DNA of 64,000 nt from NCBI RefSeq assembly GCF_039537705.1, contig NZ_BAABBA010000008.1, positions 62,001 to 126,000 on the forward strand, in the 5' to 3' direction. A program made the position numbers and the translations under genes. This document shows, one piece after another, positions 32,724 through 41,085 of this stretch; position 1 is the first letter of the stretch, and every line of letters begins with the position of its first letter. This DNA comes from Georgenia daeguensis (GTDB lineage: Bacteria > Actinomycetota > Actinomycetes > Actinomycetales > Actinomycetaceae). The notes under the pieces were generated by a model, which worked only from the letters and a program-made list of their open reading frames with translations, was not told the DNA's origin and searched no databases.

Positions 32724-34818
32724 CCTGCGCCCCCTCTTCTCCCCGCGCGGCGTCGCCGTCGTCGGCGCCTCGCGCTCCGGCGGGAAGCTCGGTGCCGTCA
32801 TGGCCCGCTCCCTGCGGAGCTTCGACGGCGCCCTCGGGCTCGTCAACTCCCGCAACCCCGATCCCGGCGCCGGCCTGCACGCCTCCGTCGAGGCGGCCTC
32901 GCAGGCCCTCGGCGCCCCGCTGGACCTCGCGGTCCTGTGCGTGCCCGCCGCGGCCTGCGCCTCCGCCGTCGAGGACGCCGCCGCGGCCGGCACCAAGGCC
33001 GCCCTCGTCTGCGCCGGCGGGTTCGCCGAGTCGGGTGAGGCCGGCGCCGCCCACCAGGCCGCCCTGCTCGAGGCTGCGCGCCGCACCGGCGTGCGGCTGC
33101 TCGGGCCGAACACCTCCGGGTTCTTCTCCCCCGCCCAGAAGCTCACCGCGAGCTTCGTCCCTGCGGCCGGGGACGTGCCGGCCGGCGGGGTCGCCGTGGT
33201 CGCGGCGTCCGGCGGGATCAACCACGCCCTGTCCTTCCTCCTCGCCGAGGCCGGCCTGGGCGTCAGCCTCGCCGTCGGGCTGGGCAACGCCACGGACGTC
33301 ACCGCCCCCGACGTCCTGGACCACCTCCGCGACGACGAGGCCACCCGCGTGGTGGCGCTGCACGTGGAGTCGGTCGCGGACGGCCGACGCCTCGTGGAGT
33401 CCGTCCGGGCGCTGACCGAGCGGGTGCCCGTGGTCGCGCTCGTGGTGGGCCGCAACGACGTCGCCGAGTTCGCGCAGTCCCACACCGGCGCCCTCGCCAC
33501 CTCCTGGCGGACCACGCGCGCGGCGCTGCGCCAGGCGGGCGCGGTGCTCGTGGACGACGAGCAGCAGCTCGTCGACGCCGTCGCCGCGCTCTCCCACACC
33601 CGCCTCGCGCCGGCGTCCGACCCCGGCGTCGGCATCGTGACGGCGCAGGCCGGCCCCGGTCTGATGCTCATGGACAGCCTCCGCGGGCACGGGGTCGCCG
33701 TGCCGCCCTTGGCGGACGCGACGGTCGCGCGGCTCGGCGAGCTGCTGCCCCCACTGACCTACCAGCGCAACCCCGTGGACACCGGCCGCCCGGGCGAGAC
33801 GTTCGGCGCCGTGCTCGAGACCGTCGCCGCAGACCCGGCCGTGGACGCCGTCGCCACCTACGCCCTCACGGAGCCGGACAGCATCGACCTGGCCGCCACG
33901 GTCCCGGCCGCCTCCACCGGCAGGGCCGTGCCCACGCTCGTCGGCGTGGGGGGTGCGCCGGAGGAGGTCCGCGCGATCCGCCGCCGGCTCCACGCTGCGG
34001 GCGTCGCCGCGTACGGCGCCCCGACCGCGCTGGCCACCGGCGTCGCCGCGCTGGTCGAGGACGCCCGCCGCCAGCACGCCCGTCAGGACGCCGGACCCCG
34101 CTTCGGCGCCGGGCTGGTCGGGGACGGAGCGGCCAGGACCGACGACGGACCGGACGGGCCGGCGACCTCCCGCGCCGCCGTCGCGCGCCCGGCCTGGGAC
34201 GAGGACGAGGCGAAGTCGCTGCTGGAGCACCTCGGGTTCGCCACCATGGCGCGCCGCGCGTGCGGCTCCGACGCCGAGGCGCACGCCGCCCTGGACGAGA
34301 TCGGCGGCCCCGTCGCCGTCAAGCTGCTGGACGCCGCCGTGCTGCACAAGACCGAGATCGGCGGCGTCCGCCTGGGCGTGCGCAGCCACGCGGAGCTGGA
34401 CGAGGCCCTCGCCGCGCTGCGGGCCGCGGGCGCCGACCGGTTCCTCGTGGAGGCCATGGCCCCCGCCGGCGTCGACCTCATCCTCGGCGCACGCCGGGAC
34501 CCGGTCTTCGGCCCCGTGGTCCTGCTCGGGCTCGGCGGCACCGTCGCGGAGGCGCTCCAGGACGTGAGCCTCCGCGTCGCGCCGCTCTCCCCCGCCGAGG
34601 CCGCCACCATGCCCGACGACCTGGCCGGGCGCGCCCTCCTGGAGGGCTTCCGCGGCTCGCCCGCCCTCGACCGGTCCGAGCTCGCCGACCTCGTCAGCGC
34701 GCTCGGCACCCTCCTCCTCGACGACCCGCACCTGGCGGACGTCGAGATCAACCCGCTGCGAGTCACCGCCGGCGGGCTCGTCGCCCTCGACGCTGTCGTC
34801 ACCACGAAGGAGTCGTGA
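32716..34818 (+). CDS. acetate--CoA ligase (ADP-forming)-like acyl-CoA synthetase
   Basis: A 700-residue fusion of succinyl-CoA-synthetase-type domains: CoA-binding Rossmann (1-125; RGVAVVGASRSGGKLGAV), ligase-like domains (140-440) with the phospho-His motif SHTGALA near residue 256, and an ATP-grasp domain (490-695; VAVKLLDAAVLHKTEIGGVRLG). Related enzymes make acyl-CoA from acid, CoA and ATP with ADP release. Lying between the hydroxylase and the AMP-ligase, it may deliver CoA to the aromatic acid; that is inference. The GTG start at 32716 has GGGAGG, and its stop overlaps the next ATG by one base (TGATG). Confidence 0.85.
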   Translation: MSDLRPLFSPRGVAVVGASRSGGKLGAVMARSLRSFDGALGLVNSRNPDPGAGLHASVEAASQALGAPLDLAVLCVPAAACASAVEDAAAAGTKAALVCAGGFAESGEAGAAHQAALLEAARRTGVRLLGPNTSGFFSPAQKLTASFVPAAGDVPAGGVAVVAASGGINHALSFLLAEAGLGVSLAVGLGNATDVTAPDVLDHLRDDEATRVVALHVESVADGRRLVESVRALTERVPVVALVVGRNDVAEFAQSHTGALATSWRTTRAALRQAGAVLVDDEQQLVDAVAALSHTRLAPASDPGVGIVTAQAGPGLMLMDSLRGHGVAVPPLADATVARLGELLPPLTYQRNPVDTGRPGETFGAVLETVAADPAVDAVATYALTEPDSIDLAATVPAASTGRAVPTLVGVGGAPEEVRAIRRRLHAAGVAAYGAPTALATGVAALVEDARRQHARQDAGPRFGAGLVGDGAARTDDGPDGPATSRAAVARPAWDEDEAKSLLEHLGFATMARRACGSDAEAHAALDEIGGPVAVKLLDAAVLHKTEIGGVRLGVRSHAELDEALAALRAAGADRFLVEAMAPAGVDLILGARRDPVFGPVVLLGLGGTVAEALQDVSLRVAPLSPAEAATMPDDLAGRALLEGFRGSPALDRSELADLVSALGTLLLDDPHLADVEINPLRVTAGGLVALDAVVTTKES

Positions 34819-36509
34819 TGGTTCGCCCCATCTCCGAAGGAATCGTCCCCTGGCCCGCCGAGCTCGCCGACCGGTTCACCGCCGCCGGGTACTGGGAGGG
34901 CGAGAGCCTGGGCCACCACCTCTGGGCCGCCGCCGACGCCCACGCGGGCGAGACCGCCGTCGTCGACGGGGAGGTGCGGCTGACGTACGCCGAGCTGGTC
35001 GCCCGCGCCGACGCCGCCGCCTCGCGGCTGCGTGACCTCGGTATCGGGTCGGGCGACCGGATCGTGGTGCAGCTGCCCAACGGGTGGGAGTTCGTCGTGC
35101 TCACCATGGCCTGCTTCCGGGCCGGGATCGTGCCGGTGATGGCCCTGCCCGGGCACCGGCGCCACGAGATGTCCTACTTCGTCGCCCACGCCGAGGCCGT
35201 CGCGGTCGCGGTGCCGGACGTCCTGAAGGACTTCGACCACCAGCGGCTCGCCCTCGACCTCGCGGCCGAGCACCCGGGCCTGCGCCACCTGCTCGTCGCC
35301 GGCGAGCACGTCGCGGAGGGGTCCGTCGACCTGCGGGCGCTGTGCGCCGCACCGGCGGACGACGCCGAGGCCGCCGCCCACCGCGCCCGGTGGGACGCGG
35401 AGCAGCCGGCGAGCTCCGACGTCGCCCTCTTTCTCCTCTCCGGCGGCACCACCGGCATCCCGAAGCTGATCCCCCGCTCGCACGACGACTACGCCTTCAA
35501 CGCCAAGGAGTCCACGAAGGTCTGCGGCTTCGACGCCGACACCGTCTACCTCGTGAGCATCCCCGTCACGCACAACTTCCCGCTCGCCTGCCCCGGCGTG
35601 CTCGGCACCCTGCTGGTGGGCGGGACGGTCGTCATGCTGCCCAGCCCCTCCCCGGCTCGGGCGTTCGCCACCATCGAGCGCGAGGGCGTCACCCACACCG
35701 CCGTCGTCCCCGCCGTCGCCAAGCGGTGGATCGACGAGCAGGCGGCCAGCCGGACGGGGCAGCTGGCCTCGCTGCGGGTGCTGCAGGTCGGCGGTTCCCG
35801 GCTGGCCGACGACGTCGCCCGCCGCGTCCCCGGCACGCTCGGCTGCACCCTGCAGCAGGTGTTCGGCATGGCCGAGGGGCTGCTGAACTACACCCGCCTC
35901 GACGACCCCGAGGAGGTCATCTTCACGACCCAGGGCCGGCCGATGTCGGCCGCCGATCAGGTCCTCCTCGTCGATGAGCACGACAACCCGGTGCCGCAGG
36001 GCACGCCCGGCTCGCTGATCACCCAGGGCCCGTACACGTTGCGCGGCTACTACCGCGCCGAGGAGCAGAACGCCCGGGCCTTCACCACCGACGGCTGGTA
36101 CCGCTCCGGCGACATCTGCCGCATGGACGAGATGGGCAACCTCATCGTCGAGGGCCGGGACAAGGACATGATCAATCGCGGCGGCGAGAAGATCTCCGCC
36201 GAGGAGGTCGAGAACCTCGTCTACCAGCTCCCCGCGGTCCGGCTCGTGGCCGCCGTCGCGATGCCCGACGACGTCCTCGGCGAGCGCGTGTGCGTGTACG
36301 TCGTCCCGCACGACGGCGCGACCCTCACCCTCCAGGAGGTCCACGGGGCGATGGAGGCCGCCGGGGTGGCCCGGTACAAGTGGCCGGAGCACCTCGAGGT
36401 CACCGACGAGCTGCCGACGACGAAGGTCGGGAAGATCAACAAGAAGGCGCTCCGCAGCGACATCGCGGACCGGCTGGCCGCCGGCCTCGGCGTCAGGGCG
36501 GCGGTCTGA
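34818..36509 (+). CDS. aryl-AMP ligase, salicylate/2,3-dihydroxybenzoate type
   Basis: A 563-residue adenylate-forming enzyme of the EntE/DhbE group. The A3 motif is LSGGTTGIPKLIPR (about 207-220), A8 is RSGDICRMDEMGNLIVEGRDKDMINRGGEK, and the C-terminal Lys lies in KVGKINKKAL. No siderophore genes adjoin, and it lies beside a salicylyl-CoA-hydroxylase-like gene. It therefore most resembles SdgA, the salicylate-activating ligase of the Streptomyces gentisate route. AAGGAG precedes the ATG. Confidence 0.87.
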   Translation: MVRPISEGIVPWPAELADRFTAAGYWEGESLGHHLWAAADAHAGETAVVDGEVRLTYAELVARADAAASRLRDLGIGSGDRIVVQLPNGWEFVVLTMACFRAGIVPVMALPGHRRHEMSYFVAHAEAVAVAVPDVLKDFDHQRLALDLAAEHPGLRHLLVAGEHVAEGSVDLRALCAAPADDAEAAAHRARWDAEQPASSDVALFLLSGGTTGIPKLIPRSHDDYAFNAKESTKVCGFDADTVYLVSIPVTHNFPLACPGVLGTLLVGGTVVMLPSPSPARAFATIEREGVTHTAVVPAVAKRWIDEQAASRTGQLASLRVLQVGGSRLADDVARRVPGTLGCTLQQVFGMAEGLLNYTRLDDPEEVIFTTQGRPMSAADQVLLVDEHDNPVPQGTPGSLITQGPYTLRGYYRAEEQNARAFTTDGWYRSGDICRMDEMGNLIVEGRDKDMINRGGEKISAEEVENLVYQLPAVRLVAAVAMPDDVLGERVCVYVVPHDGATLTLQEVHGAMEAAGVARYKWPEHLEVTDELPTTKVGKINKKALRSDIADRLAAGLGVRAAV

Positions 36510-36531
36510 CCATGACCACCACCCGCTGCCG

Positions 36532-37149
36532 ATGACGGCCTACGCGTTCGCCGGGGTGGTGCCCGTCGTCGACCCGACGGCGTACGTGCACCCCAGCGCG
36601 GTCCTGATTGGCGACGTCGTGGTCGGCCCGCGCAGCTACGTGGGGCCGCACGCGTCCCTGCGCGCCGACCACGGCGCCATCGTCCTGGGGCCGGGGTCGA
36701 ACGTGCAGGACGGGTGCGTCGTGCACACCTTCCCCGGCCGCACCACCGAGGTCGGCGAGGACGGGCACGTCGGCCACGCGGCGGTGCTCCACGGGTGCAC
36801 GGTCGGTGCCGGTGCGCTGATCGGCATCGGGGCCGTGCTGCTGGACGGCGCGCGGATCGGCGAGCGGGCCTTCGTCGGCGCGGGCTCCCTCGTGCCGGCG
36901 GAGATGGAGGTACCGGCCGCGCACCTGGCACTCGGATCGCCCGCGCGCGTGGTCCGGGAGCTCACCGGCACCGAGCTGGAATGGAAGGCGCACGGCACGC
37001 GGATGTACCACGACCTCGCCGTCCTCTCCCACGAGCAGCTCACGGAGGTCGAGCCGCTGGAGGCCCGCGAGCCGGACCGCCCCTCGCTGCCGTTCGGCCC
37101 CGGTGACGCCGTGCCGATCCGGGAGGCCCGGTCGCGCGCGGGCACCTAG
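36532..37149 (+). CDS. PaaY-like gamma-carbonic-anhydrase-family hexapeptide protein
   Basis: A 205-residue left-handed beta-helix protein with hexapeptide repeats from about residue 15 to 125 (AYVHPSAVLIGDVVVGPRSYVGPHASLRAD, VGHAAVLHGCTVGAGALIGIGAVLLDGARIG). The zinc-ligand His pattern of gamma-carbonic anhydrases (VVHTF, GHVGHAAVLHG) is present. PaaY is a thioesterase that removes a dead-end CoA ester in phenylacetate catabolism, so a proofreading or gentisyl-CoA thioesterase role in this aryl-CoA cluster is plausible. An 8-codon mini-ORF (MTTTRCR) ends over its start codon (ATGA at 36532-36535). Confidence 0.82.
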   Translation: MTAYAFAGVVPVVDPTAYVHPSAVLIGDVVVGPRSYVGPHASLRADHGAIVLGPGSNVQDGCVVHTFPGRTTEVGEDGHVGHAAVLHGCTVGAGALIGIGAVLLDGARIGERAFVGAGSLVPAEMEVPAAHLALGSPARVVRELTGTELEWKAHGTRMYHDLAVLSHEQLTEVEPLEAREPDRPSLPFGPGDAVPIREARSRAGT

Positions 37150-37151
37150 CA

Positions 37152-37207
37152 GGTCGTCCGGTCGTCCGGGCGTCCGGTCCTCCGGTCCTCCGGTCCTCCG
37201 GTCCTCC
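37152..37207 (+). repeat. seven tandem copies of an 8-bp repeat
   Basis: GGTCGTCC x2, GGGCGTCC x1 and GGTCCTCC x4 run without interruption from 3 bp after the PaaY-like stop codon. Short-unit repeats of this kind change length by slippage. The remaining gap to 37331 shows no further feature. Confidence 0.9.
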
Positions 37208-37331
37208 GGCGAGAGAGGACCAAGGCCCCTGGCGCTCGCGCGCCCGCACGCGCGACGGTGAGGGGACGCGGGGTGCCAGGTGCTTCCCTCCGGCGGGGCG
37301 TGACGGATGACGTGCTGACGAAGGGGCGAGC

Positions 37332-38288
37332 GTGGTGGCCCTGAAGAGCTGGGTCCGGCGGCGGCCCGTGCTGGCGTTCTACGTGCTGGCGTTCGCCCTC
37401 ACCTGGCTCGGCTGGTGGCCGATGGCCGCGCACAACAGGGGGCTGATCCAGCTCGATGTCCCGGGCCTGTTCTTCCTCGGCGGACTGGGTCCCGGCGTCG
37501 CGGCGTGGGTGGTGATGCGTGTCCTGCTCGGCACGGCCGCGACGGACACGCTGCTCCGCCCGCTGCTGCGGTGGCGGGTGGGGGTCCGGTGGTTCGTCGT
37601 CGCCGCCGCGCTCTTCCCCGCGATCCTGCTGCTCGCCGTCGTGCTGCGCGGATCCCTCGAGGAGGAGCTGGCGGCCCTGGGCACCGTGCCCGTCCTCGCC
37701 CTGGCCCTGGTGCGCTACCTCCTGGCTGCTGTTCCCGAGGAGGTGGGCTGGCGCGGGTTCGCTCTTCCCGCCCTGCAGGCCAGGCACAGCGCGCTGACGT
37801 CCAGTCTCGTGGTCGGGGTGCTGTGGGCGCTGTGGCACCTGCCGTTACTCCTCGGCGGAGACCCGACGATGTCCACCTATCCCCTGGTGCTGTACACGGT
37901 CTGGGTCGTCGCCGAGGCGGTCCTCTACACCTGGGTCTTCAACAGCGCGCGTGGCAGCCTGCTCGTCGTCGTCGTCCTCCACGGCGTCGCGAACGTGACG
38001 GGGGCCTTCGGCTCCGCCCCGTGGGCCGTCACGGCGATCACGCTGACCGCCGCCCTGACCGTCGTGGCCGTCCTCGGCCCCGAGCACCTCTGCCGCACCG
38101 GCAGGCGGGTCATGCTCTCGCCGGGAGCCGACGCGCCGGCGTCCTCAGCGAGCGGCTCCCCACCCGGGTCGGCGGGCGGCGCCTCGCGCCGGTCGGCGGG
38201 CGGCGCCTCGCGCCGGTCAGCGGGCGGTGCCTCGCGCCGGTCAGCCGGCGGCGCCTCTCGCGGGCCCGCACGAGGGTCCTCGCGCTAG
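37332..38288 (+). CDS. CPBP-family intramembrane glutamic endopeptidase with repeat tail
   Basis: A 318-residue membrane protein with about eight hydrophobic segments. The CAAX/Abi motifs are EEVGWRGFALPAL (near residue 136; catalytic Glu-Glu and Arg) and WALWHLPLLLGG (near 165), with a later HGVANVTG. Bacterial CPBP proteins are membrane proteases, some linked to bacteriocin immunity; the target is unknown. The last 45 residues are a cytoplasmic repeat tail of GGASRRSA units. GTG at 37332 has GAAGGGG. Its TAG stop and that of the convergent thioesterase share one CTAG (38285-38288). Confidence 0.85.
   Translation: MVALKSWVRRRPVLAFYVLAFALTWLGWWPMAAHNRGLIQLDVPGLFFLGGLGPGVAAWVVMRVLLGTAATDTLLRPLLRWRVGVRWFVVAAALFPAILLLAVVLRGSLEEELAALGTVPVLALALVRYLLAAVPEEVGWRGFALPALQARHSALTSSLVVGVLWALWHLPLLLGGDPTMSTYPLVLYTVWVVAEAVLYTWVFNSARGSLLVVVVLHGVANVTGAFGSAPWAVTAITLTAALTVVAVLGPEHLCRTGRRVMLSPGADAPASSASGSPPGSAGGASRRSAGGASRRSAGGASRRSAGGASRGPARGSSR
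38171..38266 (+). repeat. 4 x 24-bp tandem repeat at the 3' end of the CPBP gene
   Basis: Four 24-bp units (38171, 38195, 38219 and 38243 onward) encode GGASRRSA-type octapeptides. The first two are identical and the last is the most diverged. The tail lies after the last membrane segment. Confidence 0.9.
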
Positions 38289-38707
38289 GCGGTGCCGCGC
38301 CGGTCCTCGAGCACCGCGCAGGTCAGCCGTGCGGTGCACAGCCGGCGTCCGCGGTCGTCCGTGACGACGATCTCGTAGCTCGCCAGCGTGCGGCCCAGAT
38401 GCAGGGCGGTCGCCACGGCCGTGACCGTGCCGGCGGCGGCGCTGCGGTGGTGGCTGGCGTTCAGCTCGACGCCGAACGCCACGCGACCCTCCCCCGCGTG
38501 GAGGTTGGCGGCCACCGAGGCGACCGTCTCGGCCAGGGCCGCGGAGGCGCCGCCGTGCAGGATCCCGTGGCTCTGCGTGTTGCCCTCCACCGGCATCGAC
38601 GCCACGGCACGCTCGGCGCCGAGCTCGCTGAAGGTGATGCCCAGCCGTCCGCTCAGGACCCCGCCGACCGGGCGCTTCTCGGTGGCCGTGATGATGTGCT
38701 CCGTCAT
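38285..38707 (-). CDS. PaaI-family hotdog thioesterase
   Basis: A 140-residue hotdog-fold protein with the PaaI signature SHGILHGGASAALAETVAS and a central helix, followed by the strand VAFGVELNASHHRSAAAGTV. PaaI-type enzymes hydrolyse aryl-CoA thioesters. Near the aryl-CoA operon it is a candidate for releasing the free hydroxylated acid, although it is on the opposite strand and not in the operon. It is convergent with, and overlaps, the CPBP gene. Confidence 0.85.
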   Translation of the reverse strand: MTEHIITATEKRPVGGVLSGRLGITFSELGAERAVASMPVEGNTQSHGILHGGASAALAETVASVAANLHAGEGRVAFGVELNASHHRSAAAGTVTAVATALHLGRTLASYEIVVTDDRGRRLCTARLTCAVLEDRRGTA

Positions 38708-38720
38708 GGCGTCCAGCCTG

Positions 38721-39335
38721 TCAGGTCGCCGTCCGCCCGCGTGCGGTGCGCGCCGCGTGGCGGCGAGCCTTCTCGCGGTTCCCGCACCACTGCATGCTGC
38801 ACCAGCGGCGACGGTGGGTGGGGTCGGTGAACAGCCACCCGCACCCGGTGCCCGCGCAAGCGCGGACGTGCTCCCCGGCGTCCGAGGTGAGCAGGTCCTC
38901 GGCGGCCCGCGCGAACACGTCGAGCGGGGTGTCGAGATCGACCACCTGGCTCCAGGCCGGCAGCCCGGAGCCGTCCCGTCCCACGAGGTGACGACGACGG
39001 CGGGCGGCCAGCATCGTCCGGTCGAGGCGCCGGGCCGCGGCCCCGGGCTGGGGGTCGGTGAGGACGGCGTAGAGGTCGCGCCGGAGCGTCAGCACCCGGC
39101 CGAGGGCGGCCTCCGCCGCGTCCGGCTCGGTCGCCGCCAGCGCGGCGACCTCGCGGGCGGTCGCCGTGCCCATCAGGCCGCGGTCGACGGCGAGGGTGAC
39201 GGCGTGGGCGAAGCTCACCAGGTACTCGCGGTAGTCGGGCGAGGTCCAGTTCGCCCGCGTGTTGCACAGCTCGAGGGCGGGGTGCCCCGCCACCGGCACG
39301 GGGAGCGTCAGGCCGCCGACCGTCCTCGCAGCCAT
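38721..39335 (-). CDS. CGNR zinc-finger (ABATE-domain) protein
   Basis: A 204-residue protein with an N-terminal ABATE helical domain (GHPALELCNTRANWTSPDYREYLVSFAHAV) and a C-terminal CGNR finger: CAGTGCGWLFTD, RRWCSMQWCGNREKARRH, with Cys-Cys/Cys-Cys ligands. Family members are thought to be stress-response transcription regulators in actinobacteria. It is 13 bp upstream of the thioesterase on the same strand, so the two may be cotranscribed. Confidence 0.88.
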   Translation of the reverse strand: MAARTVGGLTLPVPVAGHPALELCNTRANWTSPDYREYLVSFAHAVTLAVDRGLMGTATAREVAALAATEPDAAEAALGRVLTLRRDLYAVLTDPQPGAAARRLDRTMLAARRRRHLVGRDGSGLPAWSQVVDLDTPLDVFARAAEDLLTSDAGEHVRACAGTGCGWLFTDPTHRRRWCSMQWCGNREKARRHAARTARGRTAT

Positions 39336-39692
39336 CGGACACCTCCGCTCGTCGGCCTGCGTCGTCGGCGTCCATCCTCACCGGCCCGCATCGGTACCAG
39401 GTTAGACGAACGCTCCGCCCGACTAACCCCTTTTCACCCTTGTCCGGTTACTGTCTGACGCCTACGGTGGCGTTGACGACCGAACGGCACGACCGGACGA
39501 ACGGCTCACGATGGACTCAGCCCGAGCGAGGAGCGGTCCACCGGCGCGGGGACCGCCCCGCTGCCCCGACCCCCTCGGCCGACCGGACACGGGGCGGCGG
39601 TGGCTCCGCCGCCCCGACGGCCCGGTCTTCTCGATCAGAACGGCCGCCCCACGGATCGCCCCGCGGGCGGTTCACCCTGGAAGACTCGGCTC
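39336..39692. other. 357-bp divergent gap between the CGNR and GT1 genes
   Basis: The gap contains the inverted repeat GGTTAG (39400-39405)/CTAACC (39423-39428), extended to eight of nine bases per arm by the flanking ACG and CGT-like bases. A relatively AT-rich stretch (CTAACCCCTTTTCACCCTTG) follows. These mark the likely promoter/operator area. The last 90 bp are open in the GT1 frame but look non-coding (low-complexity Arg/Pro). Confidence 0.45.
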
Positions 39693-40976
39693 GTGGCCTC
39701 GATCCTGATGACGGCGATGCCGTTCGCCGGGCACGCCCGGCCGATCCGGGCGGTCGCCGCCGAGCTCGTCCGGCGCGGGCACGACGTCCGCGTCTTCACC
39801 GGCAGGTCCTGCACCGGCATGTTCGAGCAGGTCGGCGCGCGGACCGTCCCCTGGCAGGCGGCGCCCGACTTCGACGAGCGCGACTACGCCGCCACGTTCC
39901 CCCGCATGCGCGAGAGGAAGGGCTTCAGGCAGGTCCTGGTCAATCTGGAGGACCTCTTCCTGGGCACCGCCCCGGCCCAGTGCACCGACCTGCTCGCCGC
40001 CAACGACCGCCAGCCGTGGGAACTGCTCGCGGGCGACCCGATGGCGCTGGGCACCCGGTTCGCGGCCGAGCACCTCGGTTCACGGTGGGCGAGCGTCTCC
40101 CCGATCGCGCTGTGGCTGCCCGGCAAGGGCATCCCCCCGACCGGTCTGGGCCTCCTCCCCGCCCACGGGACGGCGGGCAGGGTACGGGACACGGTGCTCG
40201 GCGCCGTCGCGGGAGCCGGGACGGCCGCCCTGACGCGGCGCTACCAGCACACCCGCCGCGCGGCGGGCCTGGCCCCCGACCGCGAGACCTTCGCGACCAT
40301 GTGGTACTCCCCCCAGCTCGTCGTCGGAGCCGGCGCCCCGGGACTGGACTACCCCCGCACCGACCTGCCCGCACACCTCCGGTTCGTCGGCGACCTGACC
40401 GACGACGGCGCGCCCGCCGCCGACGACGACGCGGCGCTGCCGGACTGGTGGGCCGACGTCGTCGGTGCGACGGTCCCGGTGGTGCACGTGACCCAGGGAA
40501 CGGCGAACGTGGACCCGCGCGACCTGATCCTGCCGACGCTGGAGGCCCTCGCCGGCCAGGACGTGCTCGTCGTGGTGGGGCTGGGTCATCGCACCGACCC
40601 GCTGCCCGGCCCGGTCCCCGCGAACGCGCGGGTCGCGCCGATGGTGCCGTACCCGCACCTGCTCCCGCGCACCTCCGTGGTCGTCACCAACGGCGGCTTC
40701 GGCGGGGTGCTGCAGGCGCTGCGTCACGACGTCCCGCTGATCGTCGCCGGGGGCGACCTGGACAAGCCGGAGGTCGCCGCCCGGATCGGCTGGCTCGGCG
40801 CCGGGATCGACCTGCGCACGGGCACGCCGCGCCCGGGCGCGATCGCAGACGCCTACCGCCGCGTGTCGGCCGACCCGGGCTACCGCGCCGTCGCCGCCCG
40901 GCTCGGCGCGGAGCTTCGCGCCCTCGGCGGGACCCGCGCGGCGGCGGACCTGCTCGAGGCGCACCTCACCGCCTGA
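39693..40976 (+). CDS. family 1 glycosyltransferase (MGT-like)
   Basis: A 427-residue GT-B enzyme. It starts ASILMTAMPFAGHARPIRAVAAELVRRGHDVRVFTG, the beginning of macrolide/UGT-type glycosyltransferases. The C-terminal donor domain has VTQGTANVD, MVPYPHLLPRTSVVVTNGGFGG and ALRHDVPLIVAGGDLDKPEVAARI. Such enzymes transfer sugars to small hydrophobic acceptors, often for antibiotic or toxin detoxification. The adjacent drug-type ABC exporter fits a resistance role, which is inference. I take the GTG at 39693 (TGGAAGA upstream); the start is not certain. Confidence 0.8.
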   Translation: MASILMTAMPFAGHARPIRAVAAELVRRGHDVRVFTGRSCTGMFEQVGARTVPWQAAPDFDERDYAATFPRMRERKGFRQVLVNLEDLFLGTAPAQCTDLLAANDRQPWELLAGDPMALGTRFAAEHLGSRWASVSPIALWLPGKGIPPTGLGLLPAHGTAGRVRDTVLGAVAGAGTAALTRRYQHTRRAAGLAPDRETFATMWYSPQLVVGAGAPGLDYPRTDLPAHLRFVGDLTDDGAPAADDDAALPDWWADVVGATVPVVHVTQGTANVDPRDLILPTLEALAGQDVLVVVGLGHRTDPLPGPVPANARVAPMVPYPHLLPRTSVVVTNGGFGGVLQALRHDVPLIVAGGDLDKPEVAARIGWLGAGIDLRTGTPRPGAIADAYRRVSADPGYRAVAARLGAELRALGGTRAAADLLEAHLTA

Positions 40977-41047
40977 CCCCGGCTCCGCGCCCGTGGGCCC
41001 GCCCCGCACGGCCTTGCGGGCCCCGGCGGAGCCGACCGGGTCAGGGC

Positions 41048-41085
41048 TTGACCTTGACGCAGGGTCAGGGCTGCAGGCTTGCGCC
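41048..41085 (+). promoter_or_regulatory. MerR-type promoter of the ABC exporter, apparently leaderless
   Basis: TTGACC (41048-41053) serves as the -35 and CAGGCT (41074-41079) as a -10, with a 20-bp spacer, the stretched distance typical of MerR-activated promoters. The spacer start is covered by the dyad TGACC-N9-GGTCA (41049-41067). The predicted transcription start falls on the ATG at 41086, so the message would be leaderless; no ribosome-binding site is visible. The MerR gene three ORFs downstream is the natural regulator. Confidence 0.6.

Noticed and set aside
31104..34731. Very long minus-strand ORFs (855 and 719 residues) opposite the aryl-CoA operon
   Set aside because: They are antisense shadows of three clear enzymes; no family features or start signals.
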